Assembly: GCA_012861695.1 (NCBI GenBank) | Contig: JAAOOA010000002.1 | Location: 19,767,803-19,831,802 of the forward strand | DNA: 64,000 nucleotides | Direction: 5' to 3' | Source: Trematomus loennbergii | Lineage: Eukaryota > Chordata > Actinopteri > Perciformes > Nototheniidae | In this document: positions 44,411-55,740 of the stretch, piece after piece | How positions within the stretch are numbered: position 1 is the first letter of the stretch | Layout: each line of letters starts with the position of its first letter | Notes under the pieces: model-generated | What the model was told of the DNA's origin: nothing | Databases searched by the model: none | The model's input: the letters and a program-made list of their open reading frames with translations, nothing else | Program-made: the position numbers and the translations under genes

Positions 44411-44707
44411 TAGGGCTGTCAGTCGATTAAAATATTTAATTGCGATTAATCGCACGATTGTCCATAGTTAATCGCGATTAATCGCAAATTAATCGCACAT
44501 TTTTCATCTGTTTCTAAATGTACCTTAGAGGGATATTTTCAAGTTTTGAATACTCTTATCAACATATGAGTGGACAAATATGCTTTATATGTTTGTTTAT
44601 TATCATTTGAACAATGACAAATATTCTCATGAATATTAAACACAACAACCTCTGAACATTACAAACATTCGCCTCAATTCAACCTGGAACCTCTCTCATA
44701 CAATACA

Positions 44708-44746
<39 letters not shown>

Positions 44747-44763
44747 TGTGTGTGTTGTGTGTG

Positions 44764-44816
<53 letters not shown>

Positions 44817-45380
44817 TGTGTGTGTGTGGAGACACTGTGATGGATCGTTGGAGCTATGTGCAGCTCAAGGCATATATGCTCGAACGGGAGCTGCCTGGAC
44901 GCTGCAATAATGTTGCGCGCACTATCCGTGCTGAGTGTGCTGACTTTTCGTACAATGTCCCACTGTCTGGCTACCTGCATAAAGTCAAGTGCTCGGCGCA
45001 GTTGTCGGCGAAATGTCGCTCCTCTGTTTTCATTGAAACAGCTCCTTATATCCGTTAGCGCAGCTAGCTAGCACCAGATGCTAACAAAAACAACACGTAA
45101 GGTGTGCCTCGCTCGCCCCACACATACACACACCTTCCCGGTCCTCCCGATGGCCAGTCCGGGCCTGCCGGTGAGCGTGGAAGTGTGGTCTGCCACAAGC
45201 GGGCAGCAGGAGCGGGGCTGTCAGCATCAGCTTGTAGATGGTATTTTAAACTCGATGCGCTCTGAAACTACGGCGGCCGAGGACAAAAAATACACATGCG
45301 TTAATCGCGTTAAAATAATTAGTGGCGTTAATTTTTTTTTTGCGTTAACGCGTTATTAACGCGTTAACTTGACAGCCCTA
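44411..45380. mobile_element. Non-autonomous hAT-like element (TAGGGCTGTCA ends)
   Basis: The 970-bp element has ends TAGGGCTGTCA and TGACAGCCCTA, next to ATTAATCGCGATTAATCGCA-like and GTTAACGCGTTATTAACGCG subterminal motifs. This fits a large vertebrate hAT MITE family. AATT borders both ends, which is shorter than the 8-bp duplication expected of hAT, so the target duplication is unresolved. The middle contains short frames of no recognisable domain. Confidence 0.7.
44710..44829 (+). repeat. (GT)n microsatellite
   Basis: About 120 bases of TG repeat with a few interruptions, inside the hAT-like element. Frames reading Cys-Val or Thr-His repeats across it are artefacts. Confidence 0.95.
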
Positions 45381-46221
45381 ATTTATATATATATATATAC
45401 AGTTTAGTTTATGATTCAGCTTGGGTAAGACTTGTATAGTATATGGCTATGACGCCCATAATGCTAAACAGGAGCAAATGTTAAAAGGGGACCCAATTAT
45501 CCCAGTGGTGGCCGCCAGAGCTAACGGAGCCGCAGGGGCTAGCTCCAGCCGCGTCCAGCTCCAGCCGGCGTCCAGCTCCAGCCGGCGTCCCGGAGCCCCC
45601 TGCGGCTCCGTTAGCTCCGGGCGGTGGAGTCCGGCGTTATAACTGGAGATCAAGGAATGCAGCGAAATGCGGACTTGGTTCGCCTGCAGCCCGCTGTAGT
45701 ATTAGCTAAATAAATGATGTTGAACAAGGCTTATTAAGCTGAACATCGCCACAATTGTTCTGCTATGTATCGGTACTTCTTTTATTTTATTAACGTGATG
45801 ACAAGCATTAAGAATAACAAAAAATAGCTAATTCTCTTGCAGATTGTCTCGTTTGATTATGAATGTAACGTATAGGGGAACTACACTGTTTTATCAAAAC
45901 CAAAGTGCCACGCAGTAACTTGGTATGCATGTATTTCATGTTAGCTTAGCTTCTTAGCCTGAGCTAGCTCTGTTTACTTCCAGTTCGGAGGCAGCAGGTC
46001 CCGCCTCGGCTCCGCCTCTTTGCCCTTATTTGGAGCAGGCGGGAGTTAGACTCTGACGTCACTGTCGAGCCGTTAGTGGCCGACTCCGCCTACTAAGGGC
46101 TTCTCGGCAACTCTGCAGAATCCTATGGGTGACGTCACGGACACTACGTCCATTTATATATACAGTCTATGGTGTGGAGGCAGGCTGGGGACACTGTGAA
46201 CTCCAGAGGAAGTTTGTTAGT
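45381..46221. repeat. Repeat-derived region with a strong hairpin
   Basis: GAGCTAACGGAGCCGCAGGG (45518 on) pairs with CCCTGCGGCTCCGTTAGCTC (45597-45616). Between the arms lie about three units of a 21-bp repeat (CAGCTCCAGCCGGCGTC). At 46130-46172, GTGACGTCACGGACACTACG and TTTATATATACAGTCTATGG resemble the tail of a common fish repeat family, which I recall but cannot name with certainty. No gene is seen. Confidence 0.5.
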
Positions 46222-46544
46222 TTGTTAAAGCGCTTCGAGTGGAAATAGCCTGAGGTTGATCTGCAGTAAAATAGACACCAGTGCCAGTGCAGCTCTCAGT
46301 ATGTCCATAGTTCCACAGTTATTGTAGATAGCCTACTGTAGCCAAGTTTAACATTAGGGAGCATGTCAGGATTTTTGTTGATCTCATTGATAGCAAAAAT
46401 CAATGCTTGAGAAAATTTGAATTATCTCAAATTGAAGCTAGGGTGTTGTGAAAGATAGAACAAAATAATAAATTTGTGTTGAGTCTCAAATACCGTACAA
46501 TGAACATACAACATTGAAAATATGCCTAACAATACATACTTTTT

Positions 46545-46740
46545 ACATTTCCGTACTCCTGGAATTGTCTGAAATGTGTTAATTACGTAATCCTGCCTTG
46601 TGCGGAATGAAAAAATGCCTCCAATAACAAGGTCACCATCTTGGAACAGTTCAGGCGGTTGTGCTGAGTCTTGCAGTCGGTAAAACAGAGTCCCCCTTCC
46701 CCATTAGCAGAACCAAAAGGAGCGGCCTCAGTAAGGACAT
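46545..46740 (-). pseudogene. V2R/OlfC receptor, lone exon 1 remnant
   Basis: On the minus strand an ATG at 46740-46738 begins a hydrophobic signal-like leader (MSLLRPLLLVLLMG). In another frame, the segment PELFQDGDLVIGGIFSF follows, which is the conserved start of the ligand-binding region of class C olfactory receptors and occurs in closely similar form in exon 1 of the neighbouring V2R. A frameshift separates leader and body. No further exons lie downstream on this strand before repeat DNA at 46200, so only exon 1 of a second receptor gene survives. Its exact 3' edge is a guess. The duplicate is at 58318-58513. Confidence 0.7.
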
Positions 46741-47122
46741 GGCTGTGCTCTTCAGGTCACGCCAATCTGCTTGAGAGCTCATGACACCCCTTTATACACC
46801 ATCAATAACAGAAGGGCATTTTCCTGCTTGAAAATAAGTCTCAGGAGACGAGATGAAATTTAAGTTTAGTCAAATGTTTTATGCGAGACAATGTTGATTT
46901 TATTATTTGAATAACAATTTCTGGCAATTAATCTGAAATCACATAGGAGATTGGTATTTTGGGTCTGCATATAATTGTATTCTTTTTTTATTTGCATATA
47001 TACATATTGGTTGAAACTTGTATTCTATTAAAAGGAGTCATCTCAATATGCTACGTTACACAGTAAAATAACTCACAGTTGGAGACACTAAAATAAACAA
47101 ATCTAATTATAGGGTTCCATAA

Positions 47123-50100
47123 TTATTTTAGGGCTCCCTTTCCCATTATATATTTTTTTGTATTCCTCTCTGGTTTGAGTAAGATGATATAACATTTTGG
47201 GATGAAAATACAAAAGAGCAGTCCAAAACTGGAGGACAGAATAGCAAATATCTCTACAGCAACACTAAACTTTCCAGGAGAGCTTACATACGCTGGGATG
47301 AAAGTGATCCATACAGCGCAGAATATCAGCATGCTAAAGGTTATAAACTTGGCTTCATTAAAGTTATCAGGCAGTTTCCGAGCCAGAAAAGCAAGAATGA
47401 AACATAAAATGGCCAGTAGTCCTATGTACCCAAGTACAGACCAAAAGCCCAAAGCTGAGCCCAAAGCACACTCTAAGATTATTTTGTCTTTGAAGTCTTT
47501 AAGATTCTTAAAAGGAAAAGGAGGAGAAATTGTTAACCAGAGGATACATATCATTACTTGTATTAGAGTAAAACCCAGAACAGTTAGTCTCTGCTGGGCA
47601 GGCCCAAACCACTTCATCATATTACTGCCTGGAAGTGTAGCCCTGAAGGCCATTAGCACCACTATAGTTTTCCCCAGAACACAAGAGATACAGAGGACAA
47701 AGGTGATGCCGAATGCTGTGTGTCGCAGCATGCAGGACAAATTGAGGGCCGACCGATGAAGGTCAGAGAACACAGGAAACACAGAGTCAAGGAGAAGAGC
47801 AGCAGGAAGCTCAGCTCAGAGTTGTTAGCCCTGACAATTGGAGTTTCCTGTATCTGAAGAAAATGAATGCCACAACAGCTGTGATGCATGTTCCAAATAA
47901 GGATGCTGCAGTGAGCAGCGCTCCCATAATCTCTTCATATGACAGAAACTCTGCCTCCTTCTTTACACAGGCATCTCTTCTTTCATTTGACCAGAACTCA
48001 GGGTGACACCGCACACAGGTGACAGAATCTGAAAAAAAAATTGGTAAACATTATGTATAATTATTTTTTTAATTTTGTATTTGTCCCTACGTTGCATCTT
48101 TTCTAAGCATACAAGACAGTACAGCACATAATAAGTATATAAATGTTTTGCTTATTTGTACAAGCACAAGTTCTTCCCAGGGATTTCTATGAATTTCTAT
48201 GAATAATGAAATGATTTATTTTAGGTTAGACTTGAAGTAGAAACATTTATTTTACATTGGTGCTTTAACATAATGCATTAATCCTTAGGAAGACTTTTGC
48301 ATATATTTATATAGCTGACTTCAGAATTCTGTCTCAGTATCTGTATATGTATCATTTGCAATTATTTGTTATGTAACGATATTGTGTTTTTTTCTTCTTA
48401 AAGGACTGCATGGTTTCGAAATCCCCAAAAACCCACTGCAATTTCTTAAAATGAACAATACATGTTTTGTCTTGCATTCATGTAACTACACCTGTAATGT
48501 TGCTGATGTCTCCCTCTGCACATCTTATACAGTCATAGCAGCAGACAGGCATTCCTTTTTGGAGAACCTTGCGAGTTCCTGGAAGACATTTTTCACTGCA
48601 AACTGACACAGGCACCTGTGGGATCAAATCGACTATGAGAAGAAAGAAAAAGATCGGCCTTCACTTTGATTACTGTGTTGCCTTTGCATATTTCTATTTA
48701 AAATGTTGATGCATAAAAACCATACATTATGACGAGCATGACTAACAGTGTCAATTTCATATTTATAATGAAACAAAAAGACTGTAATTAGCAACGACAG
48801 TGATCTTAGAGTATGTTACCTGTTGGGAGTTCTGTGTCCAAGTTATAGACTCATTTTGCAGATTTAGCTGTTTGTTTGCAGGTAAAGATGCATCATAAAG
48901 GCCAACTGTGACAAAGTCCACAATGTCATTTTCTCTTGGCTTCCAATTTATAATTTCATACTTTGCTGCTGGGTCTCCATTTTCATTGAAGTAAACCTCT
49001 TCTCCTTCCTTTGTTTTAAACTGAATAGTTCTTATGTGCTGTAAAATCTGAAAAACAAATATCCGTCAATGCAGAACATAATTTGAAGAATGTGTTGTGG
49101 TCCAAGTGTTTTAACAGCATGATAGACAGCAAAAGTTTAATTTACGTTATTGTAAACAAGTTCCTTGTTGATGTGAGTTAATGTAAAAACTTCAGTAACA
49201 TTGGTGTTCAACTCACCGTAAATGGATCTAGCTGCACCTTGGTGTTACATGTTTTGTTACAGCTGAGGATAAAATGAAGTGCGTGGGCCGCAGCATACAC
49301 TCCTTTATATACATTGTTAAAGATAGGCATCAGAGACATATCGGTGAAGCTGTTTTGCACTTCAGTCAAATCTTCACGTCCAGTACATTCTTTCTGATTT
49401 CTTGATGAAGACTTGACTGCTTGAACTTACAGCTAAATAATGTCTCATAAAACGTTGTAAACATTTCATTACTAGATACATTGAGCGGCCTCACATCCAA
49501 CATGAACTCCCTCATGCCACTGACATGTGCTTTGGGGATGGACAGGCCTATAGCACCGTCTAGAATGTGATGCTTATCCACGGTGCAATTTGTGAATCAA
49601 AGATCCAGCCTCAGAGCCTATCCACTGGTACCCAGTCAAGTTGTGGTGAAAAATCATGTAGTATCACATCCAAATCCATGTGGGAGAGGAAAGCAATGAT
49701 CACCTTGGAAGTGGAAGCCTTGATAATGTCAATTATCTTTTGTATTTTGTCTGGTGGATCGGTTCTAAAGAAGGACACAGAGTACTCAAGACAGATGCCA
49801 AGCTGCTGGGCCGTTTCTGTGAATGTGGCCATACCGTTGTTTCCATAATCATCATTTGTTCTAATAGCTCCAACCCAAGTCCAACCAAAATGCTTAACCA
49901 GCTGTGCCAGGGCTCTGCTCTGGTAGTAGTCACTGGGTATTGTTCTGAGGAAGGATGGGTACTTGGATTTATCACTGAGACAGGCACAAGTAGCAAAGTG
50001 GCTGATCTAAAAGAAAAAAACAAGTTATATCCCAAGGTAAAGATTCAGAATATAAAGTAGTTATACAGCCAACTACAATCCGTTTTGCTATACATAGTTG

Positions 50101-50849
50101 CAATAGTTGAATATTAATAATATCAAACAATCTTACCCACCATTGGAATATGAAAGGGTCCGATGGCAGTAGCCATAGCCATGCAAGGAGAGGAAGAAGT
50201 TCTCCCATAATGGCCTGCACTTGGGCAGGTCTTGTACATGGTACTTCAGAGGGTTGTGATACAACTTCATTACCATTTGCAAAGGCCAATGCAACCCTCA
50301 CACTTTTGGCAATTGAGCCACAGGAATCATAGATCCTATAGCCCAGAGAGATGCAGGCAATAGGTCCGTGCTGTTATTAATCTCCTCTACGGCAAATAGC
50401 ATAGCCTGGGCAAACTGGAACTCTCTGAAATTGAAGCTTGATACAAACAGTTAAAACTATTTAGTTACAACAAGTCTAAGCAGTAGAAGAGTGGCACAGT
50501 ACATGGAAGTATTTGATGGTAAAATCAAACACAACAGGAGTATATCCTCATTTAAATATTCAATGTTATACCCTTTCAGAAATCTGAAGCAAAATATTGA
50601 TATGGTATACTGTTACCTGGTGCATTGCAGTGGCAGTGGTTTGTCCATGTAGGAATCCCGTCTGTTCTTCCAGCTGCTGTGGAAAGAGAAGATTCCCCCC
50701 AACATTATGTCCCCATCCTTAAACATCTGAGGGATCTCAGGGTCACCTCTCTGTGTGCACACTGGCTCCTCAGCCTGAGAGAAAGATGCCACCAGCAACA
50801 GATGTAAGAGTGCCCATCCCTGCTCCGGCCACCTCTGTGTGGATGACAT
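47123..50849 (-). pseudogene. V2R/OlfC-type olfactory receptor (class C GPCR), copy 1
   Basis: Six exons are visible on the minus strand with GT/AG edges: 50849-50617 (signal peptide, MFKDGDIMLGGIFSF), 50436-50137, 50006-49217 (ligand-binding domain; WTWVGAI), 49047-48820, 48632-48492 (cysteine-rich, [11 protein letters not shown]) and 48028-47123 (seven-helix domain, ending in a stop at 47123). This is the usual vertebrate V2R layout, and such receptors detect amino acids in olfactory neurons. Single-base changes shift the frame twice in exon 2, several times in exon 3 and twice in exon 6, so it is broken as given. Some lesions are shared with copy 2 and others are private. Sequencing indels could explain part of this. 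Confidence 0.85.
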
Positions 50850-51016
50850 ACTGTTTGAGTGAGCCAAAACAATTCAGTGGCATCACATGAACCCCAATGT
50901 AAATTTAAATTGGGCACTTGTATTTATATATTTTGGATAAACTTGGGAAAGAATAATGGAACATTGATGTTTTATCTCTGTGGACTTGGGGGCAAAGGAA
51001 GGAGGCGCCAAACAGG

Positions 51017-51194
51017 AAAAGGGTTATTTGCGTTACCAAACTTACCAAACTTACTGGTGCTCTCGATTTATCTGCTAAAAAACAACTATTATTCAATTAT
51101 TTCTCAAAAGATCATATCTTGAAACTTCTCTAACCCAAAATCCATGGCCTATTTCCAAGTTGCCTTTTATAGTTAAAGCCAGCTAGTGCTAGAC
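51017..51194 (+). repeat. V2R upstream flank, copy without the recombinase element
   Basis: AACAGGAAAAGGGTTATTTG continues without interruption through GCTAGTGCTAG, giving an unoccupied version of the flank that abuts element copy 3 at 42187. Confidence 0.8.
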
Positions 51195-51785
51195 CGCCAG
51201 ATGAATAATCTGGTCCACGGCATGGCTACCGCAGCCGGTCGTGTGATGGCCCTGACCACCGTGGCGTCGCGTCACGTGTGGTTAGGTTTGACTGCCCTGG
51301 CTAAGAAAGACCGGGATGATCTCCTTGGGGCCCCCGTTGCCACGGAAGGGCTTTTTGGATCGATAGCCTCGGTCACTCAGCGCTTCAACTGCCTGGAAGT
51401 GGAGAAGGCTCAGCTCAGCCGCATGTTGCCGCTGGCTCACCCTCAGGCCCCCCCGCAAGGGGGAGTGCGTCCGGCGGGGTAAGACGGGTGAGAGCCCCGA
51501 GAGCGCCCTCTGCCTCCGCGGTCCGTCCCGAGGTGTTGGGTCGGGGCCGACCCCCGCAGGGACAGGCTGACCGAATCCGTCGGGCTCCTCCTCCTCCGGT
51601 CCGCACTCGGTGCCACCACAGCAGAGGGGCACCGGGTGGGGAGCTCCCTCCTCCAGGAGTTGACTGGCGGCGGGAGGAAGCGTCTCGGCAGGGAGAGGGG
51701 AATTCTCCGGTCAGGACGCAAGGGCAAATCCTGCCTCCTCCCTCTATGATCCTTTTGTGCTTAAATCGTCCTTTTCTAATAAAGT
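51195..51785 (+). pseudogene. DIRS Gag, internally deleted fragment
   Basis: The frame from about 51201 reads MNNLVHGMATAAGR, then KKDRDDLLGAPV and GLFGSIASVTQRF, and a later arginine- and proline-rich tail in a shifted frame. The DxDxLLxAPVxxxGLFG pattern is typical of fish DIRS Gag. Compared with the second copy (62947-64000) about 506 bp are missing at a CCAG microhomology (51197), and a base is lost near 51478 where the frame changes. It cannot encode a full Gag. Confidence 0.75.
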
Positions 51786-52377
51786 GATAAAAAGTGTTCC
51801 AGTTTGAGCGTCTCTGCTTTCCACACACCCACACAGCCACATAATGTTTTCAGTACAGTTTCCCACTCGCTGCCCAGGCTGTTTCTCCAGTAAAGGAGTC
51901 AGCTAGTGCGCATGCGCGGGTGAGAGTGATAAACCGCGCTATGCGGGTACAGGGGCATTGTGGCAGGCGTAACAGGGTTAGGTAACAATTAAAATCAAGT
52001 GTGAGGACTCCACATGATGTTTTTCACCGTTTTGGTGGAAACATCATGGCGGCGCGCGTCCCGAGGGATTGCACCATGCTGCGTTCAAGACCTCAGTTAA
52101 GCAGGCTCCGCTTGATGTTTTTCACTGTTCGGGTGAGAACATCTTAGCGGTGCGCACGCTCCCGAGGGAATGTGCCATGCTATGTTCAAAGACCTCAGTA
52201 GAGAGTCGGCCCTTTCCGTGTCGACCCCCCATGGGCAAATGCTCCCTTCACAGGAGTTTTTGCGGCGGGACGGGTCATCAGGGAATATCAAAGCTTTATT
52301 GCTGGGGCCACACAATTAATGGCACATCCCCTGACACAGTGTTACGGGAGGTGGAAACACAGATGCATGCTAACTGA
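51786..52377 (+). other. DIRS interval between gag and RT
   Basis: No intact gene. Two diverged tandem copies of a segment starting GATGTTTTTCACYGTT lie at about 52016 and 52111, each followed by CCCGAGGGAWTG and GTTCAAGACCTCAGT-like sequence. Confidence 0.5.
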
Positions 52378-53134
52378 GTGGATGGACAGGACGCTGAAAC
52401 AGGGTTACTCACTCCAGTTTTCCAGCACCCCTCATCCGTTTACAGGCATAAAGGAGGCAAAGCTATCATCCCAGAGGAGATAGGTTTTCTCTCAACAGAG
52501 GTTCAGACTTTAGTGCGAAAACAGGTGGTATCTGTTGTGCGCACACAAGACAGAGAGAGGGGGCATTATTCTTTGTATTTTCTGGTGCCCAAGAAAACAG
52601 GCGAATTCAGGCCCATTCTGGATCTCTGTGATCTGAACCTTTACATTGTACGCAAAACGTTCCAGATGTTGACTGTGAAACGGTTATTGGAACTGGTGCA
52701 GCCAGGCAATTGGTTTACAACCATCGACCTGAAGGACGCCTACTTTCATGTCGGAATTGCTCCGAAACACAGAAAGTTATTTACGTTTTGCCTTCCAGGG
52801 GGTGGCCTACGAGTACAACAGGCTGCCGTTCGGCTACTCCCTGTCCCCACGCACGGTCAGCAAGTGCGTGGAGGTGGCACTCCAGCCGCTGCGCAGCCGG
52901 GGCATGAGAGTATTCTTTTACCTAGACAACCTCATAGTTATGGCCAGCGCCAGGGAACGGGCAATGTTTCATACGGCTCAATTGATCCTACATCTAACCG
53001 AGTTGGGATTTGCGCTCAATTGGGAGAAGAGCGCCCCCATGCCTCAACAACAGGTATTGTATTTGGGAGTGGTGCTCGATGCAGGCAGGCTATGCGCCAC
53101 CCTGTCAGAGAGCAGACAGGCATCCTTGCTATAG
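52378..53134 (+). pseudogene. DIRS reverse transcriptase, frameshifted and catalytically altered
   Basis: One frame (52378 to about 52790) holds YFLVPKKTGEFRPILDL and WFTTIDLKDAYFHV, the RT fingers and first catalytic aspartates. After a frameshift near 52780 the next frame continues with FAFQGVAYEYNRLPFGYSLSPRT and then FFYLDNLIV. The usual catalytic box is YLDD; here the second aspartate is asparagine, so polymerase activity is unlikely even apart from the frameshift. Sequence then runs on to NWEKS and YLGVVLD before breaking down. RNase H follows after 53380. It matches the DIRS rather than the LINE type of RT. Confidence 0.85.
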
Positions 53135-53379
53135 GCAGTTTGCAGACTGTGATAGGGGGCAACGGTGACGGCTTTAACTGTTATGCAGACCTTGGGTCTC
53201 ATGGCAGCGGCTCACGTTGTGGTTCCGGGGGTTATTGCATATGCGCCGCCTGCAAAGATGGTTCTCCAGTCTGTGTTTAGATCTCATGAGACAAACGGCG
53301 GCTGGTGACCATCCCCCCCTCCGTGAGGGGCAACCTCCGGTTTTGGGGGTCCCCGGACCATCTCCGAGGGGATCCCCGC

Positions 53380-53528
53380 TGGGACGGGTGATTTCCCACA
53401 TCTCAGTGTTCACGGATGCGTCCGGACCGGGATGGGGAGGAACCTGCCTAGGGGAAGCTGTAGGAGGTTGCTGGTCTCTGACAGAGACGTGGCACATCAA
53501 CCTCCTGGAGCTGTGGGCAGTGATATTA
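53380..53528 (+). pseudogene. DIRS RNase H, first part
   Basis: FTDASGPGWGGTCLG carries the first catalytic aspartate in the usual TDAS context and is followed by INLLELWAV with the conserved glutamate. The frame is interrupted after GATATTA (53522-53528) by an antisense LINE and resumes at 54508. Confidence 0.8.
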
Positions 53529-54500
53529 AATCAAATCAAATCAAATCAGGTTTTATTTATATAGCACATTTAAAAGCGATTTTTGGTCGAGCCAAAGTGC
53601 TGTACATGTAATAAAAACACATTACTACAATCACAATAAACGACAATAAATTACAACAGATATATATAAAAAACAAAATAAAAATAAAAACACAAGGAAA
53701 AGTCAGGAGTCGTGCTCCGCTCTAACTAGAAAGCCAGAGAGAAGAAGTGTGTTTTTAGTGTAGATTTAAAAAACCCTAGGGTCTGGGCCGACCTCACATG
53801 GAGGGGCAGAGTGTTCCAGAGCCTAGGGCCAGCTGCTGCGAAGGCTCGGTGCCCTCGGGTTTTAAGCCTGGTCTTGGGCACTACCAGCAGCAGCTGGTCA
53901 GCAGACCTTAAAGCTCTGGCTGGGGTGTAGCGCTGGAGGAGTTCAGCTATATAGGCCGAGCCAGCCCATTTAGTGCTTTAAAAAAAATAAAAGGATTTTA
54001 AAATCAATTCTGAACCGAACTGGAAGCCAGTGTAGTGAGGCCAGAATAGGGGTGATGTGGTCACGCTTTTTGTGGCCAGTCAGCAAACGTGCAGCTGCGT
54101 TTTGGACTAGCTGCAGGCGTTTAATTGAGGCCTGGTCCATACCCACATACAGAGCGTTGCAATAGTCCAGTCTCGAGGTTACAAAGGCGTTAAAAACCCT
54201 TTCTAAGTCATTAAAAGATAAATACGACTTGGTTTTGGCCAATAGTCTTATTTAAAAAAGCAGGATTTGACTACGGTGCTGACCTGCTTGTCGAATTTAA
54301 AAGTGCTAGTGAAGGTCACTCCAAGGTTCATGACCGAGGGGAGGATGTTTTTTTTGAGAGAGCCCAGAATATCAACCGGAGAGGCTGGAGGTTGCGGTCC
54401 AAAAAAGATGACCTCAGTCTTGCTCTCGTTGAGGTTGAGAAAGTTTTTGCTCAGCCAGGATTTTATCTCTATATAAAATATTATATTTTATATAGAGTTA
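53529..54500 (-). mobile_element. L2/Rex-like LINE 3' fragment inserted in DIRS RNase H
   Basis: On the minus strand the fragment encodes the end of a LINE reverse transcriptase, with TSRLDYCNALYVG and LQLVQNAAARLLTG (54242-53970), preceded by KTEVIFFGPQPP and MNLGVTF in shifted frames. It ends with a GCACTTTGGCTCGACC-type 3' tail and (TGATT)n repeats. Target duplications GATATTA at 53522-53528 and 54501-54507 flank it. Excising the insert rejoins the RNase H frame exactly. It is 5' truncated, as is usual for LINE copies. Confidence 0.85.
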
Positions 54501-54507
54501 GATATTA

Positions 54508-54745
54508 GTCCTCCAACATTTCAAACCCTTAATTCAGGGGAAACATGTAATGGTCAGGAGGGACAACAGCACGACAGTGGCATATATCAACAGACAGGGC
54601 GGAGTCTGCTCCGCCGCTCTGTTGACCATGGCGGAGAAATTGTGGTTATGGGCTGCGGAGGTAATGTTATCTCTGAGAACCCTCCACATTTCGGGTCTGG
54701 AGAACAGGGGGGCCGACCTCATGTCGAGGGCGGACCCCTGCCAGA
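54508..54745 (+). pseudogene. DIRS RNase H, second part
   Basis: The frame continues with HVMVRRDNSTTVAYINRQGG, where RRDNSTTV contains the second catalytic aspartate, then GLENRGADLMSR, the conserved HxxGxxNxxAD-like end of DIRS RNase H. The following segment in another frame (54642-55073) reads WAQFGTAEVDLFASRRN and FPPLSLI, the usual region C-terminal to RNase H. A frameshift lies near 54740. Confidence 0.8.
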
Positions 54746-55045
54746 CGAATGGACGCTTCACCCAGAGGTGGTGAAGCGGATCTGGGCCCAGTTCGGGACA
54801 GCAGAGGTGGATCTGTTCGCCAGCCGGCGCAACACCCACTGCGCACTGTGGTTCTCCATGGCTCTGAGCGACGACCCTCCTTTGGGGGTGGACGCGTTTG
54901 CACACGAGCCATGGCCAAAGAAGCTGCTTTATGCCTTTCCACCGTTAAGTCTCATTCTCCCTCTCCTAGGGAGAGTGAGGCGGGAACGTCTGTCAGTCAT
55001 TCTGGTGGCACCGGATCGCGTAGGGGCGCCGTGGTACTCCCCCAA

Positions 55046-55740
55046 GTGGGGGCAATCTCCCAGGAGAGGCTGAGACGGGAGGGATTGTCTGATAGTGTGA
55101 TTCAGTCTATCCAGGCAGCTAGAGCGGGATCCACCACAGCCTGTTACAGGCCGAAGTGGCTGGGATTCCGGCGATGGTGTGAGGAGCGAAAAATAGAGCC
55201 CCTATCTTGTAAATTGGGTTTTATTTTATCGAACTTACAGTTGTTGGTAGACAGAGGGTTTGCTCATTCACAGTGAAGGTATATGCAGCAGCCATCTCGT
55301 CATGCCATGAGGGATTTGGCGACAAGTCAGTTTTTGCCCAGCCGCTGATGTCGCGGTTTTTGGGGTCAGCAGACTGTGCCCAGTGGTGCGCGTCTCTGCC
55401 CCGCAGTGGGACTTGCCGCTGGTGCTCGAGGCTCTGGTCACAGGACCATTTGAGCCTCTGGAGCTCTCTTCCCTGAAAGCACTGTCATGGAAGACAGCAT
55501 TGCCACTTGCCTTAACGTCAGCCAAAAGAGTGTCTGACCGCTTTATCGGTGCACCTGAGTTGTTTAAACATCCGGGGTGACCGAAGCGGTGCAACACTCA
55601 GACCGAACCCCTCCTTTGTGCCTAAGAGCCTAAGGAGTACGTTCAGGACGAGGGCTATTCAGTTGGGGCGTTTTAATTTCCCCCCCATAGTGGGGCGAGG
55701 GAGGCTAAATTGCACCTCCTCTGCCCGGTGCGTGCGCTGG
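55046..55740 (+). pseudogene. DIRS tyrosine recombinase fragment
   Basis: Frames read LRREGLSDSVIQSIQAARAG, TTACYRPKWLGFRRWCEER and, after an in-frame stop near 55274, KVYAAAISSCHEGFG. Another frame then gives PQWDLPLVLEALV, PFEPLEL and WKTALPLALTSAKRVSD. This is the core-binding region and start of the catalytic domain of DIRS recombinases; the last segment contains the first catalytic-region arginine context (SAKRVSD). The C-terminal boxes with the RxxR, histidine and tyrosine are not recognisable after 55740. It is unrelated in sequence to the recombinase at 14179. Confidence 0.8.

Larger units (their letters stand above)
46222..51730. repeat. Segmental duplication, unit 1 (V2R plus DIRS 5' part)
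   Basis: From TTAAAGCGCTTCGAGTGG (46225) onward the sequence is repeated at 58002 onward, a period of about 11777. The duplication covers the V2R exon-1 remnant, the V2R pseudogene, the upstream flank and DIRS gag sequence, and still continues at the end of the window. Confidence 0.9.

Noticed and set aside
44696..45058. Frames encoding Cys-Val or Thr-His repeats
   Set aside because: Translation of the GT microsatellite inside a hAT-like element.
47202..47759. 185-codon plus-strand frame
   Set aside because: Antisense to the seven-helix exon of the V2R pseudogene, and its duplicate at 58972 is truncated. The sense strand explains the conservation.
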